Shown: piece by piece, positions 19,301 to 28,464 of the stretch
Layout: each line of letters opens with the position of its first letter
Numbering within the stretch: the stretch's first letter is position 1
From: Acidobacteriaceae bacterium
GTDB taxonomy: Bacteria; Acidobacteriota; Terriglobia; Terriglobales; Acidobacteriaceae
Length of the DNA: 64,000 nt
Direction: 5' to 3'
Assembly (NCBI GenBank): GCA_003134995.1
Contig: PLDC01000026.1
Location: 1-64,000, forward strand
Translations under genes and position numbers: made by a program
Notes under the pieces: model-generated
Told to the model about the DNA's origin: nothing
The model's database searches: none
Seen by the model: only the letters and a program-made list of their open reading frames with translations

Positions 19301-20480
19301 TGACGCCGGACTTATTCGAAGACGGCGCAGCAGAAATAGTTGTGGTATCGAGATTTTTCCGGGCACTGGCCGACAAGTGCTGCCACGGCGCGAGCCAGTG
19401 ATCGAGTTCGGCATCGCCGGTAACGCTGCCGCCGAAAATCCTGGCTTGTAGTTTGGATAATTTGAGTTCCTGGTCGGTCACCGAGTAGTCGGCGTTGAGC
19501 GACGCTCTTGAGAACGCGACTTCACCGTTCTGCCAACTGAGGTCGCGAAGCGTGAGCAAGCCGTTGCTGGCGAATTGGTCCAGAGAGCCATCCGCGTGTC
19601 CCTTGAGTTCGAGCAAACCAGCGCGCAGATCGCGCCGACGGGCGATGGACGCGGCTTCGCCCAGATCCAACTGCGCATCATAAGACCCCTGAAAACGCGG
19701 ATGGCGAAAGTCTGTGATCTGGCCGCTGGCCGAAAAATGAGAGTGACCGGAATTCCACTTGAGCGAGGGAACGGCCGCCGAGTCAGATTCAATGCTGAAT
19801 TCCGCCGTGGTCATCCATGCGAACGGACGGCAGTCCATGAGTTTCGTGTCGACCAGGCCGAGCAGTAGGCGGCCGTCGTAGCGGCGGTGCAGGAAGGCAT
19901 AATCCATCTGGAGCGAAGCGTCGCGAGCAACAAAATCCACGGGGATGGTCTGATCGTCCCAGAGAATCTGACCATGGCGGAGTTCGAAGCGATTGATGGA
20001 AAGATTAAAGAGTCGCTCGACAGCGGTTTCACCTGAGTCGCCAGTGGCTTTACGCTGAGGAAAATTAGTAGTGCCGTCGGGATAGAAAGCGACGTGCACG
20101 GTTGGCTGATCGAGGATGACTTCGTTAAAACCGAACTCACTGCGCAGAAGTGAAATGACCTTCAACCGCGCTACGATGCGGTCCACGTGAGCCAAGGGAA
20201 CATCGAGAGCCTTCTCGCGGCCGTGGACGGTGATGGCCCGCACATCGACCTGCAAGCGAAACGGAGTGGTGTGGATGCTGCCAATTTCGACGCGGCCGCC
20301 GGTAATGCGCTCCACTTCGGCAACGAGGCGGCGGCGCACGAGCGACTGGAATGATTCTGTGTTGACGTAGATGAGCAGGCCAAGGGCGCTGAGCGCGCCG
20401 ATCACGGTTACGATCAGGAGATATTTCCACCAACGGCGTCGTGGCTTAGTGAAGCGCTGCTTCGCTGCGATTGGACTCAC
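16362..20480 (-). CDS. tamB: Translocation/assembly module TamB (DUF490) family protein
   Basis: Very large periplasmic protein (1372 aa) anchored by one N-terminal membrane helix (about 20-40, YLLIVTVIGALSALGLLIYV). The long middle is repetitive beta-rich AsmA/TamB-like sequence, expected to form a lipid-conducting groove between the membranes. The C-terminal region (about 1230-1372) has the family pattern, including PPLPKSDIIALLALG, LSLTYSTNVS and a basic end. The start is GTG at 20480, overlapping the stop of the SurA-like gene by four bases. With the Omp85 gene upstream, this resembles the TamA-TamB arrangement. Confidence 0.88.
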   Translation of the reverse strand: MSPIAAKQRFTKPRRRWWKYLLIVTVIGALSALGLLIYVNTESFQSLVRRRLVAEVERITGGRVEIGSIHTTPFRLQVDVRAITVHGREKALDVPLAHVDRIVARLKVISLLRSEFGFNEVILDQPTVHVAFYPDGTTNFPQRKATGDSGETAVERLFNLSINRFELRHGQILWDDQTIPVDFVARDASLQMDYAFLHRRYDGRLLLGLVDTKLMDCRPFAWMTTAEFSIESDSAAVPSLKWNSGHSHFSASGQITDFRHPRFQGSYDAQLDLGEAASIARRRDLRAGLLELKGHADGSLDQFASNGLLTLRDLSWQNGEVAFSRASLNADYSVTDQELKLSKLQARIFGGSVTGDAELDHWLAPWQHLSASARKNLDTTTISAAPSSNKSGVKTPKTKVPAIQSAFVLLHLHDLSAEDLAAALNATTHPFPPYHPAASASGTLETRWKGTPRDAEIQFALDLTPPEHHVPGHLRISAHAKGIYHAVDNSIDLPQFTLTTPTSHIQASGTLSASSAVHLSVSTSSLADWLPFVTVVRGPAMYDVELNGNAAFNGSMSGAVLSPQFAGSLQADDFDITLPATAKTHPLQTKWDSLSATVQLSFQSIALHNATLRRDDTSAEFDTTVTLQHGHFTGDSAFTLRANVHNSDVAPIQALLGYNYPITGNADFFVQAAGTFSDPHFEGQLHLNNASAYGETIRQFDSAYRLAQGEIFFDNIHLFHDDSVVTGSAAYNPSSSVFRLDLVGNNFDLAQVRQIHLDRFPAEGRADFVVKASGTASAPSIDGTLHVRDLTLDHELAGELDLQAITQGSGLQLTGKSNFQRGSLIVSGDVQLRDGYPAHLSFQTDQLDVDALWRSYFGGQITGHSAVTGSFDLRGPLRQPAQWIVAGNLSALALDLENVKLRNQDPIRFTLADRAVNIQQLHLVGDGTDLTGHGSIQLSGARALDLTANGRLDLKLLSSFDSDFTASGLVTMNLTVGGTLADPSPQGNFQVANGALLYAGLPSGLSELNGSLLFTRDRVHIEALTARTGGGTVDLKGDANYVNRQFNFNLTATGKDVRLRYPPGVSSTANTELHWIGSRSASTVSGDISITKIAVTPGFDFSAYLQRSRQFATVTVANSPLNNVKLDIHVQTAPELQMRTAIARLSGDADLRLRGSVARPAVLGRVDILEGKATFHGIRFTLERGDITFSNPVAIEPQLNLQASSHVRSYDLNITITGTPDRLNINYRSEPPLPKSDIIALLALGRTNEESAQLQEQSGQGGFSDQTSDLILNQAINDTASSRFQRLFGASNIKIDPQGLTTITNPVSNGPQITIEQQFANNLSLTYSTNVSQSSQQIIQGEYYVNRSVSLVGNRDQNGVVSFDIQVRRRKK

Positions 20481-21193
20481 CGCGATTGCACTCCCGGGTC
20501 ATTCGCAGAGGATGTGACGCCGGGGATGCGGACCTGCCCTTCGGAGCGCAACGTTTGCAACCAGGAGACGAGCAACTCGCTCACCTTCTGCTCGGTGAGC
20601 AATTCGCGAATCCTGCCGGAAACTTCCGCGAGCGAGACTTCGGATGCCCCGGACTGCTTCAACTTGGGAACAAACTGTTCGCGGTAATAAGCCTCGATGG
20701 ACTTGGAGTCGATCTGGACCGTTGGACGAAGACGGGCTTCGACCAGGCGCATCAGATCGATCTGCTGGCGGACGCGGCCAAGAAAATCCTTCTCCGTAAG
20801 GTGGTAGTTCGCAAGAAGAGCCTGCCAAGCCTCGCTGGATTCGGCCTGGGGATATTGCTTGCGCGCCTCGGCGACACGGGCAGCAGCTTCGGCGTCGGTG
20901 GCGTGGAGGAAATCGGCGGACTTCATTTGCTCGCGCAGAAGTTCCTGATCAATGAGGCGATCCAGAACGGCGCGGCGGTCATCGTCAGTGAACTGCGCGA
21001 GAGTGCGATTGGTGAGCAGAGCCTCATAGCAAAGGGCTTCATCCCAATCGGATTGCAAAATAATGCGGCCATTGACGGTGGCGACGATGCGGTCGATTAC
21101 TTCGGCCGAAGCGCGCCCGGGCGCAAGCGAGAGTACAGACACTAAGAGCGCGAGCACGACGACAGGGATCGTTATCTTGACTCGAACTCTCAT
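20477..21193 (-). CDS. SurA-like periplasmic chaperone, without a PPIase domain
   Basis: An N-terminal signal sequence (about residues 1-30, ending near ASAEV) precedes a SurA N-terminal-type domain starting IDRIVATVNGRIILQSDW. The remaining sequence is helical, with LLDRLIDQELLREQ-like and YYREQFVPKL segments. No parvulin domain is seen; total length is only 238 aa, against about 430 in SurA with two parvulin domains. It is likely to bind unfolded outer-membrane proteins. It is sandwiched between bamA/tamA-like and tamB, with a shared ATG/stop region at 21193. Confidence 0.82.
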   Translation of the reverse strand: MRVRVKITIPVVVLALLVSVLSLAPGRASAEVIDRIVATVNGRIILQSDWDEALCYEALLTNRTLAQFTDDDRRAVLDRLIDQELLREQMKSADFLHATDAEAAARVAEARKQYPQAESSEAWQALLANYHLTEKDFLGRVRQQIDLMRLVEARLRPTVQIDSKSIEAYYREQFVPKLKQSGASEVSLAEVSGRIRELLTEQKVSELLVSWLQTLRSEGQVRIPGVTSSANDPGVQSR

Positions 21194-24100
21194 TAAAATG
21201 GCTGACCTATGCTGAAAAAGAAGTTAAAGGGCCGCAGATGCTGCGTCTCAAAATACAGAGCCTGGCCGCTAGTCGGCCCGCTGGTCGAAAAGACGGTTCC
21301 CTGAAAATATCCGGTTGGATTCAGATTGTACCCGAAGTCAAAGCGTAAAGGGCCAATGGGCGTCTTGTAACGCAAACCAAGGCCCACCGCGTGAGAAGTG
21401 TAGTCGTAACCGCTGTTATTGAAGTAGGTTTCGCACGCCGTATCCATCACGCCGCTGGATGGCACACATTGCGTTGGGTCAGGCTGGTGCCACCGCACCA
21501 GGCCTTTGAGCATGTCGTGACCGGCGGTGAAGACGTTGCCCATATCGTGAAAAACGGCGAAGCCGAAGCCTTCCCCGAGAAAGGGCAGGCTCACCTGCGG
21601 AAAGCGCAGTTCCTCGCTGTTAACAAACAGCGCAGTACCTCCCACGGGAAAACCGGAATCGGGATCGCGGGGTCCTGCTTGATTTAACCCAAAACCTCGG
21701 TGAGAGTTGCCACCACCGGCAAAGAAAACTTCAGGCAGCGGGATCACCGAAATGCCCGCTGGACATGAGTTAAGGCTTAATCCACTGAGTTGGCAGGCTC
21801 CCGGTGGCAGAACCTGCGAACCTTGATAAACCTGCTCTAATCCTAACGTGGTGGAGCGGGCAAAAACGAATTTGTGCTTGGGCGGACCAAAGGCGTAGTA
21901 AGTCGAATCCTGCCCCAAAGCCCGAGCGAAATTCGCCTGAGAACCGAAGTAACCGGATGCAGCAGAACCATCCAGCGTGAAGTACTGGCCCTTCGTACTC
22001 TCGAGAGGATTGTCCCGTTGGTCGCGGATGAAAGTGAAGCCCGGACCGCCCACGCGTGCGGGCAGTGAAAACAAGCTGAACTCAGCGGGCGAAAAGTTCT
22101 CAGCCAAGTGGCTCGCCTTCACGTAGCGGTAATCGAACCGGTAGGTGATCGAAGTGGAGTGATTGAGTTGCGGCTTTCCGATTTGCTGCCGGAGATCGAT
22201 CTTTCCTTCTTCGCGTTGTGAGGTGAAGGTAGCTACGTCCAGACTGTTGTCGTAAAAAATCGTGTAAAAAACCTTGAAGCGTTGCTGATTGAAGAGCTTG
22301 GGAATTTCATAACTGATGAGGCCGCGCTGCTGCAGTCGTCCAACGTGAGACTGGAAGGTCAGGGTCTGGTCGCGGCCACCCATGTTGAGGCGGGTGATGT
22401 CGAAACCAACGCGCGGGCTTACACCGGTAGACCCTGTGGGAGCCGTTGTTCCTGAGGGCAGCCCGGTTTCGAATTCTAAGCCGACACCATAGGTAAAAGT
22501 GTAGCGCTTGGCCTCCTGCATTTGGACGAGAACATTCTTGCGTGGTTCGGAGCCCTCGGGATTCTGCACAGCCGTATCGACCTGGCTGAAGATGCCAAGT
22601 TCATAGAGCTTGCTCTGCGTTTCCAGAAGATCCTGCTGGCTGAGCGGCTGGCCAGCCACTTCCTGAATCTCGCGCTGCACGATGTAGTCGCGAGTGTGCT
22701 CAAGCCCGGCGACCATCACTTGGTTCACAAAGAATTGTTCGCCCTCCAGGACTGTGAACGTCACATCCTCGCGATTAGGCTGGCTGGACGAAGGCTTGGT
22801 AGTGATTTCAAGGGTAGCGTTCGAAAAACCGTGGTTGAAGTAGTAATTGAGAATGAACTCGCGATCGTGGGCGAGATTCTGTTCAGAGTAGGGCTGGCCT
22901 GGCTCGGTTTGCACCTCGTGGAACTTGTCTCGCTGAACGAACTGGTTCCCTACAATTTGAAACTCCCCCACCAGGGTCTGCGGCCCCTCATCGATCTGCA
23001 CGTGAACAGCGAGCTGATTCTTCGAGCCCTTGTAGTTGTCATCGACCTTGGTACGAATCTGCACCTGGCGATATCCGTTGGCGCGGTATTGCGCTTCGAG
23101 AACGGCGACATCGTTTTTCAAAAGCTCCCCGCTGTAGCGTCCGTGGTTGAAAAAGCGTCCGGCAGGCTGCACCTGCATGTACGACTTGAGTTTTGCCGTG
23201 TCCAAAAAGTTCTTGTTGCCGCTGATCGCGACCAGAGCCAACTTGTGCACGGAGCCGGGATTGACATGGTAAGTAACGTGAATCGCGTCCAGGCTGGTGT
23301 CCTTCTTCACGTCGACGCTGGCGTCGAAGTAGCCCCGGCTCTGCAGGTAGTCGAGCAGATTGCGCTTGCCCTCATTCAGGAGATCGTCGTCGAGAGCATT
23401 CTCCTCATAGACCGGCACTTGCCTTTTCAAAACGCCGCGGCCGATGCGAAAGCCTTGCGCAGTGATGAGGACCACCGGCCCAGGCTCGATCAGATACGTG
23501 TAATCGACGGCATTCGTTTCGGCGCGGTACCTCTGTTCTGCGATCAACACCTGCGCCAGCACGCGCTGCTGCTTCTGAAACTTCTTGCGCAAGTACTGAA
23601 GCGAATTGGTGATACGTACAGCCGTAACGCGCTCGCCGGGGTGCATCCTGGCGATGTCCTCCAATTGTTCCTGGGAGAAAGCTGAATGTCCGGTAGCTTT
23701 CACCTCGCCAATGTGGGCAGGTTCTCCGGGCGTGATGTGGAAGAGAATGTCCACCTGCTGGATAGCGGCGTTCGCAGTGCTCTCAGCGGTGACTCGGGCG
23801 CGATAAAACCCGTTCTCCTGCATGAGTTGCCGAACATTCTGCAAAGCCCGGTCGAGTTTATCGAGCGTGTAAAGTTCGCCGAGTTGGAACTTACCGGCAT
23901 TGAGAATCTGGTTAGGGTTGGGGTGACTGGGAGCGCCTTCCACATCAACCGCGCCCACAAAGAAGTTGATCGAGGTGGTGAAAGTGAGCAGTACATCCGA
24001 GCCCGTTGGTTTCACTTCAGCCTGGATGTCGGCAAACCGTCCCGTGGCGAAGAGGGCGCGGATGCTGTCGCGGACCTGGTCGCGATCGAGTGGCTGGCCA

Positions 24101-24339
24101 GATTTCTGTGGAAGCATTTGCAGCAAATGATCTTTATCTTGTATGCCCGGCAGATCGATGGAGCGCACGTTGCGTCCGGCGTAAGCCGACATAGCGTCGA
24201 GAGCGGAGGAGGACTGCGCGGTTTGCACTTCCCGAGAGATTTGCGCGGACGAAGACGCAGACGCAGGCGATTCGGCTGACGCAGCCGGACCGAGCGAGAG
24301 CATGATCAAGATAAGCAATGACGCGTACCGTCTCAGCAA
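21193..24339 (-). CDS. BamA/TamA (Omp85) family outer-membrane assembly protein
   Basis: A signal peptide (YASLLILIMLSLGPAASA) is followed by several POTRA-type repeats (about residues 60-620) and a C-terminal 16-strand-type barrel (about 640-1048). The barrel has the Omp85 loop-6 motif HRGFGLNQ and ends in a terminal Phe. The TTG at 24339 is chosen because AAGGAC lies 5 bases upstream and the signal peptide follows directly; an in-frame ATG at 24549 would add a non-signal-like extension overlapping the divergent gene. 1048 aa. Adjacent tamB favours TamA, while length and several POTRA domains also fit BamA; this cannot be settled here. Confidence 0.9.
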   Translation of the reverse strand: MLRRYASLLILIMLSLGPAASAESPASASSSAQISREVQTAQSSSALDAMSAYAGRNVRSIDLPGIQDKDHLLQMLPQKSGQPLDRDQVRDSIRALFATGRFADIQAEVKPTGSDVLLTFTTSINFFVGAVDVEGAPSHPNPNQILNAGKFQLGELYTLDKLDRALQNVRQLMQENGFYRARVTAESTANAAIQQVDILFHITPGEPAHIGEVKATGHSAFSQEQLEDIARMHPGERVTAVRITNSLQYLRKKFQKQQRVLAQVLIAEQRYRAETNAVDYTYLIEPGPVVLITAQGFRIGRGVLKRQVPVYEENALDDDLLNEGKRNLLDYLQSRGYFDASVDVKKDTSLDAIHVTYHVNPGSVHKLALVAISGNKNFLDTAKLKSYMQVQPAGRFFNHGRYSGELLKNDVAVLEAQYRANGYRQVQIRTKVDDNYKGSKNQLAVHVQIDEGPQTLVGEFQIVGNQFVQRDKFHEVQTEPGQPYSEQNLAHDREFILNYYFNHGFSNATLEITTKPSSSQPNREDVTFTVLEGEQFFVNQVMVAGLEHTRDYIVQREIQEVAGQPLSQQDLLETQSKLYELGIFSQVDTAVQNPEGSEPRKNVLVQMQEAKRYTFTYGVGLEFETGLPSGTTAPTGSTGVSPRVGFDITRLNMGGRDQTLTFQSHVGRLQQRGLISYEIPKLFNQQRFKVFYTIFYDNSLDVATFTSQREEGKIDLRQQIGKPQLNHSTSITYRFDYRYVKASHLAENFSPAEFSLFSLPARVGGPGFTFIRDQRDNPLESTKGQYFTLDGSAASGYFGSQANFARALGQDSTYYAFGPPKHKFVFARSTTLGLEQVYQGSQVLPPGACQLSGLSLNSCPAGISVIPLPEVFFAGGGNSHRGFGLNQAGPRDPDSGFPVGGTALFVNSEELRFPQVSLPFLGEGFGFAVFHDMGNVFTAGHDMLKGLVRWHQPDPTQCVPSSGVMDTACETYFNNSGYDYTSHAVGLGLRYKTPIGPLRFDFGYNLNPTGYFQGTVFSTSGPTSGQALYFETQHLRPFNFFFSIGQPF

Positions 24340-24492
24340 ATAATGTCCTTGAGCCCGTTGCCTGAATTCGATGAAGCTTGGAACGCCGGCGTTGTCCGCC
24401 TCGCGGCGGCGAAAACAGTCCAGCCACATATAATAAAGGTTTTGCGGGTCGGAACCGGTGACCTCCTTGAGGCTAGCGTAAGAAGGACAGGT

Positions 24493-25542
24493 GTGGAGAA
24501 GAGTCAGGGCGTGGAAAAGGAAAAGTTCGAAGAACGGTACTCGCGGCAAATTCTGTTTCGCGGAATCGGCGCCGAGGGCCAGCAGCAGCTGGCGGCGGGA
24601 CGAATTGCCATTGTGGGTTGCGGAGCGACCGGGTCTGCGCTGGCATCGTTGCTTGCGCGCGCGGGAGTCGGCACGCTGCGGATTATCGATCGCGACTACG
24701 TGGAGTCGAGCAATCTGCAGCGGCAGTCTCTATTCGACGAAAAGGATGCCGCCGAATCGGTTCCCAAGGCCATTGCCGCGGCGCGAAAGATCGCAGCCTT
24801 TAATTCGGAGATCGTGGTCGAGCCGCAGGTCGAAGATGTAATCCCGGGAAATATTAATGCGCTACTTGAGGGGATGGATGTAATCCTCGATGGAACAGAC
24901 AATTTTGAAACTCGATATCTGCTCAATGATTATGCCGTGAAAAATTCTTTGCCGTGGATTTATGCGGCGGCAGTGGGCAGCTATGGAGTGACACTGAATG
25001 TATTGCCCGGCAAGTCGGCGTGCCTCGCATGCATCTTTCCAGAAACGCCGCGGGGAATGGTCGAGACCTGTGAGACCTCCGGCATTTTGAATACAGCTGT
25101 AAACGTGGTGGCATCGATCGCGGCCACCGAAGCGATGAAGCTGCTGATCGGCGGCGCAGTTGCGGAGCAACTGCGAAAGACATTGTGGTCGTTGGATGTC
25201 TGGAACAATCAGCAGACGGAGATAGCGGCGGCAGTTCCGCGGCCGGGATGTCGCGCGTGTGGAGAGCGGGAATTCGTGCATCTGGCGGGTGAGGGACGTC
25301 CGCACATCACGATGTGCGGAAGAAACTCGGTGCAGATTCACGAACGCGCCAGGCCCATTGATTTTGCTGAGATGCAACAGCGGCTGGAAGCCCACGGGAT
25401 GGTGCGGCACAACGAATTCGTCCTGAAGTTTTGGCGCGAGCCTTATGAGATGACGCTGTTCCCCGATGGCCGGGCCATTATTAAAGGAACGACTGACACC
25501 GGCGTTGCGCGTAGTTTGTATGCACGTTATGTCGGAAGCTGA
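24493..25542 (+). CDS. ThiF/MoeB/HesA-type adenylyltransferase (E1-like)
   Basis: Adenylates the C-terminus of a small ubiquitin-like sulfur carrier (ThiS/MoaD type). The nucleotide-binding loop IVGCGATGSALAS is near residue 40; the acidic and Arg residues RIIDRDYVESSNLQRQ and the DGTDNFETRYLLND motif follow. Two Cys pairs (C177/C180 and C253/C256) fit the structural zinc. The extra C-terminal 70 residues resemble a small ThiS-like or regulatory segment, not a rhodanese. The GTG at 24493 is preferred because AAGGA lies 5 bases upstream. It cannot be decided between thiamin and molybdopterin roles without partner genes. Confidence 0.88.
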   Translation: MEKSQGVEKEKFEERYSRQILFRGIGAEGQQQLAAGRIAIVGCGATGSALASLLARAGVGTLRIIDRDYVESSNLQRQSLFDEKDAAESVPKAIAAARKIAAFNSEIVVEPQVEDVIPGNINALLEGMDVILDGTDNFETRYLLNDYAVKNSLPWIYAAAVGSYGVTLNVLPGKSACLACIFPETPRGMVETCETSGILNTAVNVVASIAATEAMKLLIGGAVAEQLRKTLWSLDVWNNQQTEIAAAVPRPGCRACGEREFVHLAGEGRPHITMCGRNSVQIHERARPIDFAEMQQRLEAHGMVRHNEFVLKFWREPYEMTLFPDGRAIIKGTTDTGVARSLYARYVGS

Positions 25543-25551
25543 AGTCGGACG

Positions 25552-25579
25552 AAAAAAGGCGCGACCCGAAGGCCGCGCC
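25552..25579 (-). terminator. Intrinsic terminator of the S53 peptidase gene
   Basis: On the minus strand the sequence forms a 9 bp GC-rich stem with a TTCG tetraloop (GGCGCGGCC-TTCG-GGTCGCGCC, one G-T pair), followed directly by TTTTTT. It sits 17 bases after the peptidase stop codon. This is the clearest terminator in the window. Confidence 0.85.
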
Positions 25580-25595
25580 ACATCGCGCCCCAGAA

Positions 25596-27221
25596 CTAAG
25601 TACCAGTCTTCATCGCTTTTTGCCCCGGCACACCCAACGCTGCCGCAATCGCTGCCCCGATCGGCGATCCCAGCCCCGTACACGCACTCCATCCCGGACC
25701 CACCGTATAGGCTCCATTGTTGCCCGAGGTGATGCTGTTGAAATCACCTTTAGGATTTTGATAGATCAGCGGGTTGATAAAGCCAACCGGCTTCCCCATG
25801 CTCTCGTTAATCAGCGCGATCAAGCCAGCCCACAGCGGAGCTACTGCGCTGGTTCCTCCGATCACGTCCGGCTGCCCATCGACCAGCGTAACGTAACCAG
25901 TATTTGGATCGGCATCGCCCGCCACATCCGGAACGCCACGGCCAACATTGTGAGTCGGGTTGGCCGAAGCCGGGACACCCGCCGCGTTCTGCCAACTTGG
26001 AAGCGGAAAAACATCGCTGATGCCGCCTCCGGTTGCGCCTTCATTATTTGCCAGCTCGTTCCATACCACTTCGCTGGCGATGGTATTGCCTGAAGCCATC
26101 AACTCCGTGCCTCCACAAGCGAGGACATTCGGACTGGATGCCGGGAAATCGACGTGATTCAGCCCGTCGGTTACTCCGTCGGTCGAGCCATCGTCTCCGG
26201 CCGCAACGCAAACCGTTACGCCCATTGCTCCGGCAGATTGAAATGCCTCATCCATGGAAGTCATTGCCTGCTGCGTCCACGACGATTCAGGACCACCCCA
26301 ACTGATCGAGACGATCGACGGGTTATTGGTGGTGTCGTGCACGGCAGTTGTGATCGCGTTCAGAAAGCCGGCGTCCGTGTTGTCGGCGAAGTAGACGACG
26401 ATCTTCGCCGCGGGTGCGATCGATCCGGCCACTTCAATATCCAGCATCACCTCGCCGTCCGGCCCGTTCGGATCTCCGGTTGGACTGTTGCTGCCGTTGC
26501 CGACCGAAACCGCAGATACGGTTGGCGTCTGGGTGAGGTTAAGTTGCTTCCAGTAATTCGTCAGATCGGTAGGGTTATATCCGCCGCCCAACTCGATCAG
26601 CGCGATACATTCTCCCGAGCCATTTTCATTCGTGGGAAAGTCGTAGAACGTGGCGACTTGCGGCGGCGTGTAAGATTCTCCCTGCGCTTGCGCGGCGGGA
26701 CGGATGCCACCGGCTCCGCGCCGCCTACGAAAATGCGGCTTCGCCTGCGGACGATTATCCAGGCCAAAGACGCCCTCGACCACATCCTGCAATTCCGGCG
26801 GAAGCTGGACCGTGCCAGTACGTCCGCGATACTGGCCGCTCGGGTGGTCATATTGTTTCAGTTCGACGCCGAACGCCTCATTCATCGCAGTCACGGTTCC
26901 GGAAAGAATGACGGTCCGGCGGGCTGCGCTCTTTTCCTTTACTGTGAGTTTGTGTTGGCGGGCAAATGCCTCGACCCGGGCAATGCTGTCGGCATCCGCG
27001 CCATGAAGTTGCTCGTATTCTTTACGGCTGAAAATCTTCCGTTCCGCGACCGGCTTCTTGTATTCATTGGGATCGACAATCGGCTTCTTCCCGGCACGGG
27101 ATCGCAAACGAATTGTCACATCTACTATTTCGCTGGGATTGGCTGGACCTATCTCTCGCGCTCCTTTTAACGGGGCGCGCTCACTACCGGCAAGTTGAAA
27201 CGTTTTATTCGGAGTGGACAT
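25596..27221 (-). CDS. S53 family (sedolisin/kumamolisin-type) peptidase
   Basis: Acid-active serine-carboxyl endopeptidase, expected to be exported or self-processed. Prodomain about residues 20-175 (pro-kumamolisin type, with YEQLHGADADSIARVEAFA). The catalytic set is visible: E257 and D261 (DGEVMLDIEVAG), D343 (AAGDDGS) as oxyanion Asp, and S458 in GGTSAVAPLWAG. The C-terminal Asp/Gly-rich segment resembles the calcium site. The start at MSTPNK (27221) has AAAGGAG 4 bases upstream. No classical signal peptide is visible, as in several kumamolisins. 541 aa. Confidence 0.93.
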   Translation of the reverse strand: MSTPNKTFQLAGSERAPLKGAREIGPANPSEIVDVTIRLRSRAGKKPIVDPNEYKKPVAERKIFSRKEYEQLHGADADSIARVEAFARQHKLTVKEKSAARRTVILSGTVTAMNEAFGVELKQYDHPSGQYRGRTGTVQLPPELQDVVEGVFGLDNRPQAKPHFRRRRGAGGIRPAAQAQGESYTPPQVATFYDFPTNENGSGECIALIELGGGYNPTDLTNYWKQLNLTQTPTVSAVSVGNGSNSPTGDPNGPDGEVMLDIEVAGSIAPAAKIVVYFADNTDAGFLNAITTAVHDTTNNPSIVSISWGGPESSWTQQAMTSMDEAFQSAGAMGVTVCVAAGDDGSTDGVTDGLNHVDFPASSPNVLACGGTELMASGNTIASEVVWNELANNEGATGGGISDVFPLPSWQNAAGVPASANPTHNVGRGVPDVAGDADPNTGYVTLVDGQPDVIGGTSAVAPLWAGLIALINESMGKPVGFINPLIYQNPKGDFNSITSGNNGAYTVGPGWSACTGLGSPIGAAIAAALGVPGQKAMKTGT

Positions 27222-27480
27222 AAATCTCCTTTCGTTCGAGCCTAGCCGAACGCGAATCAAGGCAGGGCGAAGCTACCACCGGAGTCCTTTCGCGAAACTC
27301 TAGTCAGGGAAGGAGCCGAGCCTTTTGCAATGATTCGAATCGATGCTGGCCCGTTGGACGCAGGCAAAGTTAGCACAGCGCGGCAAGGAATCAAGATGTT
27401 GTTAGTGCCTGTTACGAAACGCGAACAGGCATCGGGGTCAAAATGGTACATCTCAATACGCACGTTTCAGTGCGCACGTC
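27222..27480. other. Intergenic region with a small hairpin
   Basis: It lies between the TonB-like gene and the S53 gene, both on the minus strand, so it should contain the peptidase promoter. A perfect 8 bp stem (27406-27413 with 27424-27431, TGCCTGTT/AACAGGCA) is present, without a T-tract on either strand. Short near-repeats of GCACGT(T/C)TCAGT occur at about 27460-27485. No gene was seen. Confidence 0.5.
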
Positions 27481-28464
27481 TCAGTACAAATGAAAGTCGA
27501 CCTCGACTGCAATTTCCACTGCCACGTCACGCCCATCTTTCTTGCCCGGCTCGAACTTCCAGTTCTTCACTGACTCAATCGCTTTCTCGTCGAGGCCCAT
27601 GCCGAGAGCGCTTAGTACACGAATTTTTGTTGGATGTCCGTTGGCATCCACGACCAGCCCCAGAAGACAGTTCCCCTGGTACTTCGCCTTGCGCGCTTCT
27701 TCAGAAAACTCAGGATCAGTCTGATAAATAACTCGCGGTGCCGTCATTCCCTTGCCCATGCGAAAGCTGCCATCGCCTGTACCCGCCTCGTGACCCGGAC
27801 CGACACCGCGCCCGTCTCCCGGGCCGACCCCGCCGAGACGGCCGTCGCCCATGCCGCCCAGTTTCCCCGGTCCATTCGATGGAATGACCGCGGTAGATTT
27901 CGGGTCGCCAAGGTTTGGCATATCGCTCATGGCGATCTTGATGTCCTGCGGAACAATCACTGTAGGCTCAACCGGCAGCTTTGGAGTTAGGTTTCGTGGC
28001 ACTGCCGACGGAGGCGTAAGCTGTTCCATCGAAAACTTCGGCAACCGGCCCACGGAAGCTTTAAGCACGTCACCATCGCCACCCCCGCCGCCTCCGCCTG
28101 CCTGAGTCTTCGCCGGCTTCAGCGGATAGTCATCCGGAACAATCAATCTGGTCACAGCCCGCGGTTTAGGTACGGCCGGAATCGGACGGCGCACTGTGAT
28201 AAACGTCGCGCCGATAATCAAACCCAACACCACGACGTGAGCCGCGGTTGAACCGAGAACGCCATTCTTCCTGTAGTCGTAGAACCCCCAAATCTCCTTC
28301 ACTGGGATTGCCTGGGATTCCAGTTTGAGCGGGGGAAGCTTTTCAGGAAAGAAACGATCTTCGAGTCCGTGAAACAGCGACTTCCACAGAGGCTGACTCA
28401 GGTCGGACAGAAGATGAAGTTCCGGCTCGTTGCGAGGCTGCAGATTGCCTTCGGCGTACACCAT
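27481..28464 (-). CDS. TonB-domain protein with N-terminal cytoplasmic part
   Basis: Energy-transducing TonB-like protein. The order is: a cytoplasmic region of about 70 residues, one membrane helix (about 72-90, STAAHVVVLGLIIGATFITV), a Pro/Gly-rich periplasmic linker (about 100-245, with a run of Gly near residue 123 and GDGRLGGVGPGDGRG), then a C-terminal TonB domain (about 250-327, PEFSEEARKAKYQGNCLLGLV and WKFEPGKKDG). The long N-terminal cytoplasmic segment is unusual for classic TonB and common in acidobacterial TonB-family proteins (family knowledge). It is divergent from the S1 gene; the frame starts overlap but the S1 start is 200 bases downstream. Confidence 0.88.
   Translation of the reverse strand: MVYAEGNLQPRNEPELHLLSDLSQPLWKSLFHGLEDRFFPEKLPPLKLESQAIPVKEIWGFYDYRKNGVLGSTAAHVVVLGLIIGATFITVRRPIPAVPKPRAVTRLIVPDDYPLKPAKTQAGGGGGGGDGDVLKASVGRLPKFSMEQLTPPSAVPRNLTPKLPVEPTVIVPQDIKIAMSDMPNLGDPKSTAVIPSNGPGKLGGMGDGRLGGVGPGDGRGVGPGHEAGTGDGSFRMGKGMTAPRVIYQTDPEFSEEARKAKYQGNCLLGLVVDANGHPTKIRVLSALGMGLDEKAIESVKNWKFEPGKKDGRDVAVEIAVEVDFHLY

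Noticed and set aside
22522-23685. Plus-strand frame opposite the Omp85 gene
   Set aside because: Shadow frame with low-complexity Leu/Val content; the Omp85 gene on the other strand has clear domains.
27406-27431. Hairpin between TonB-like and S53 genes as a terminator
   Set aside because: Stem is perfect but no T-tract follows on either strand.
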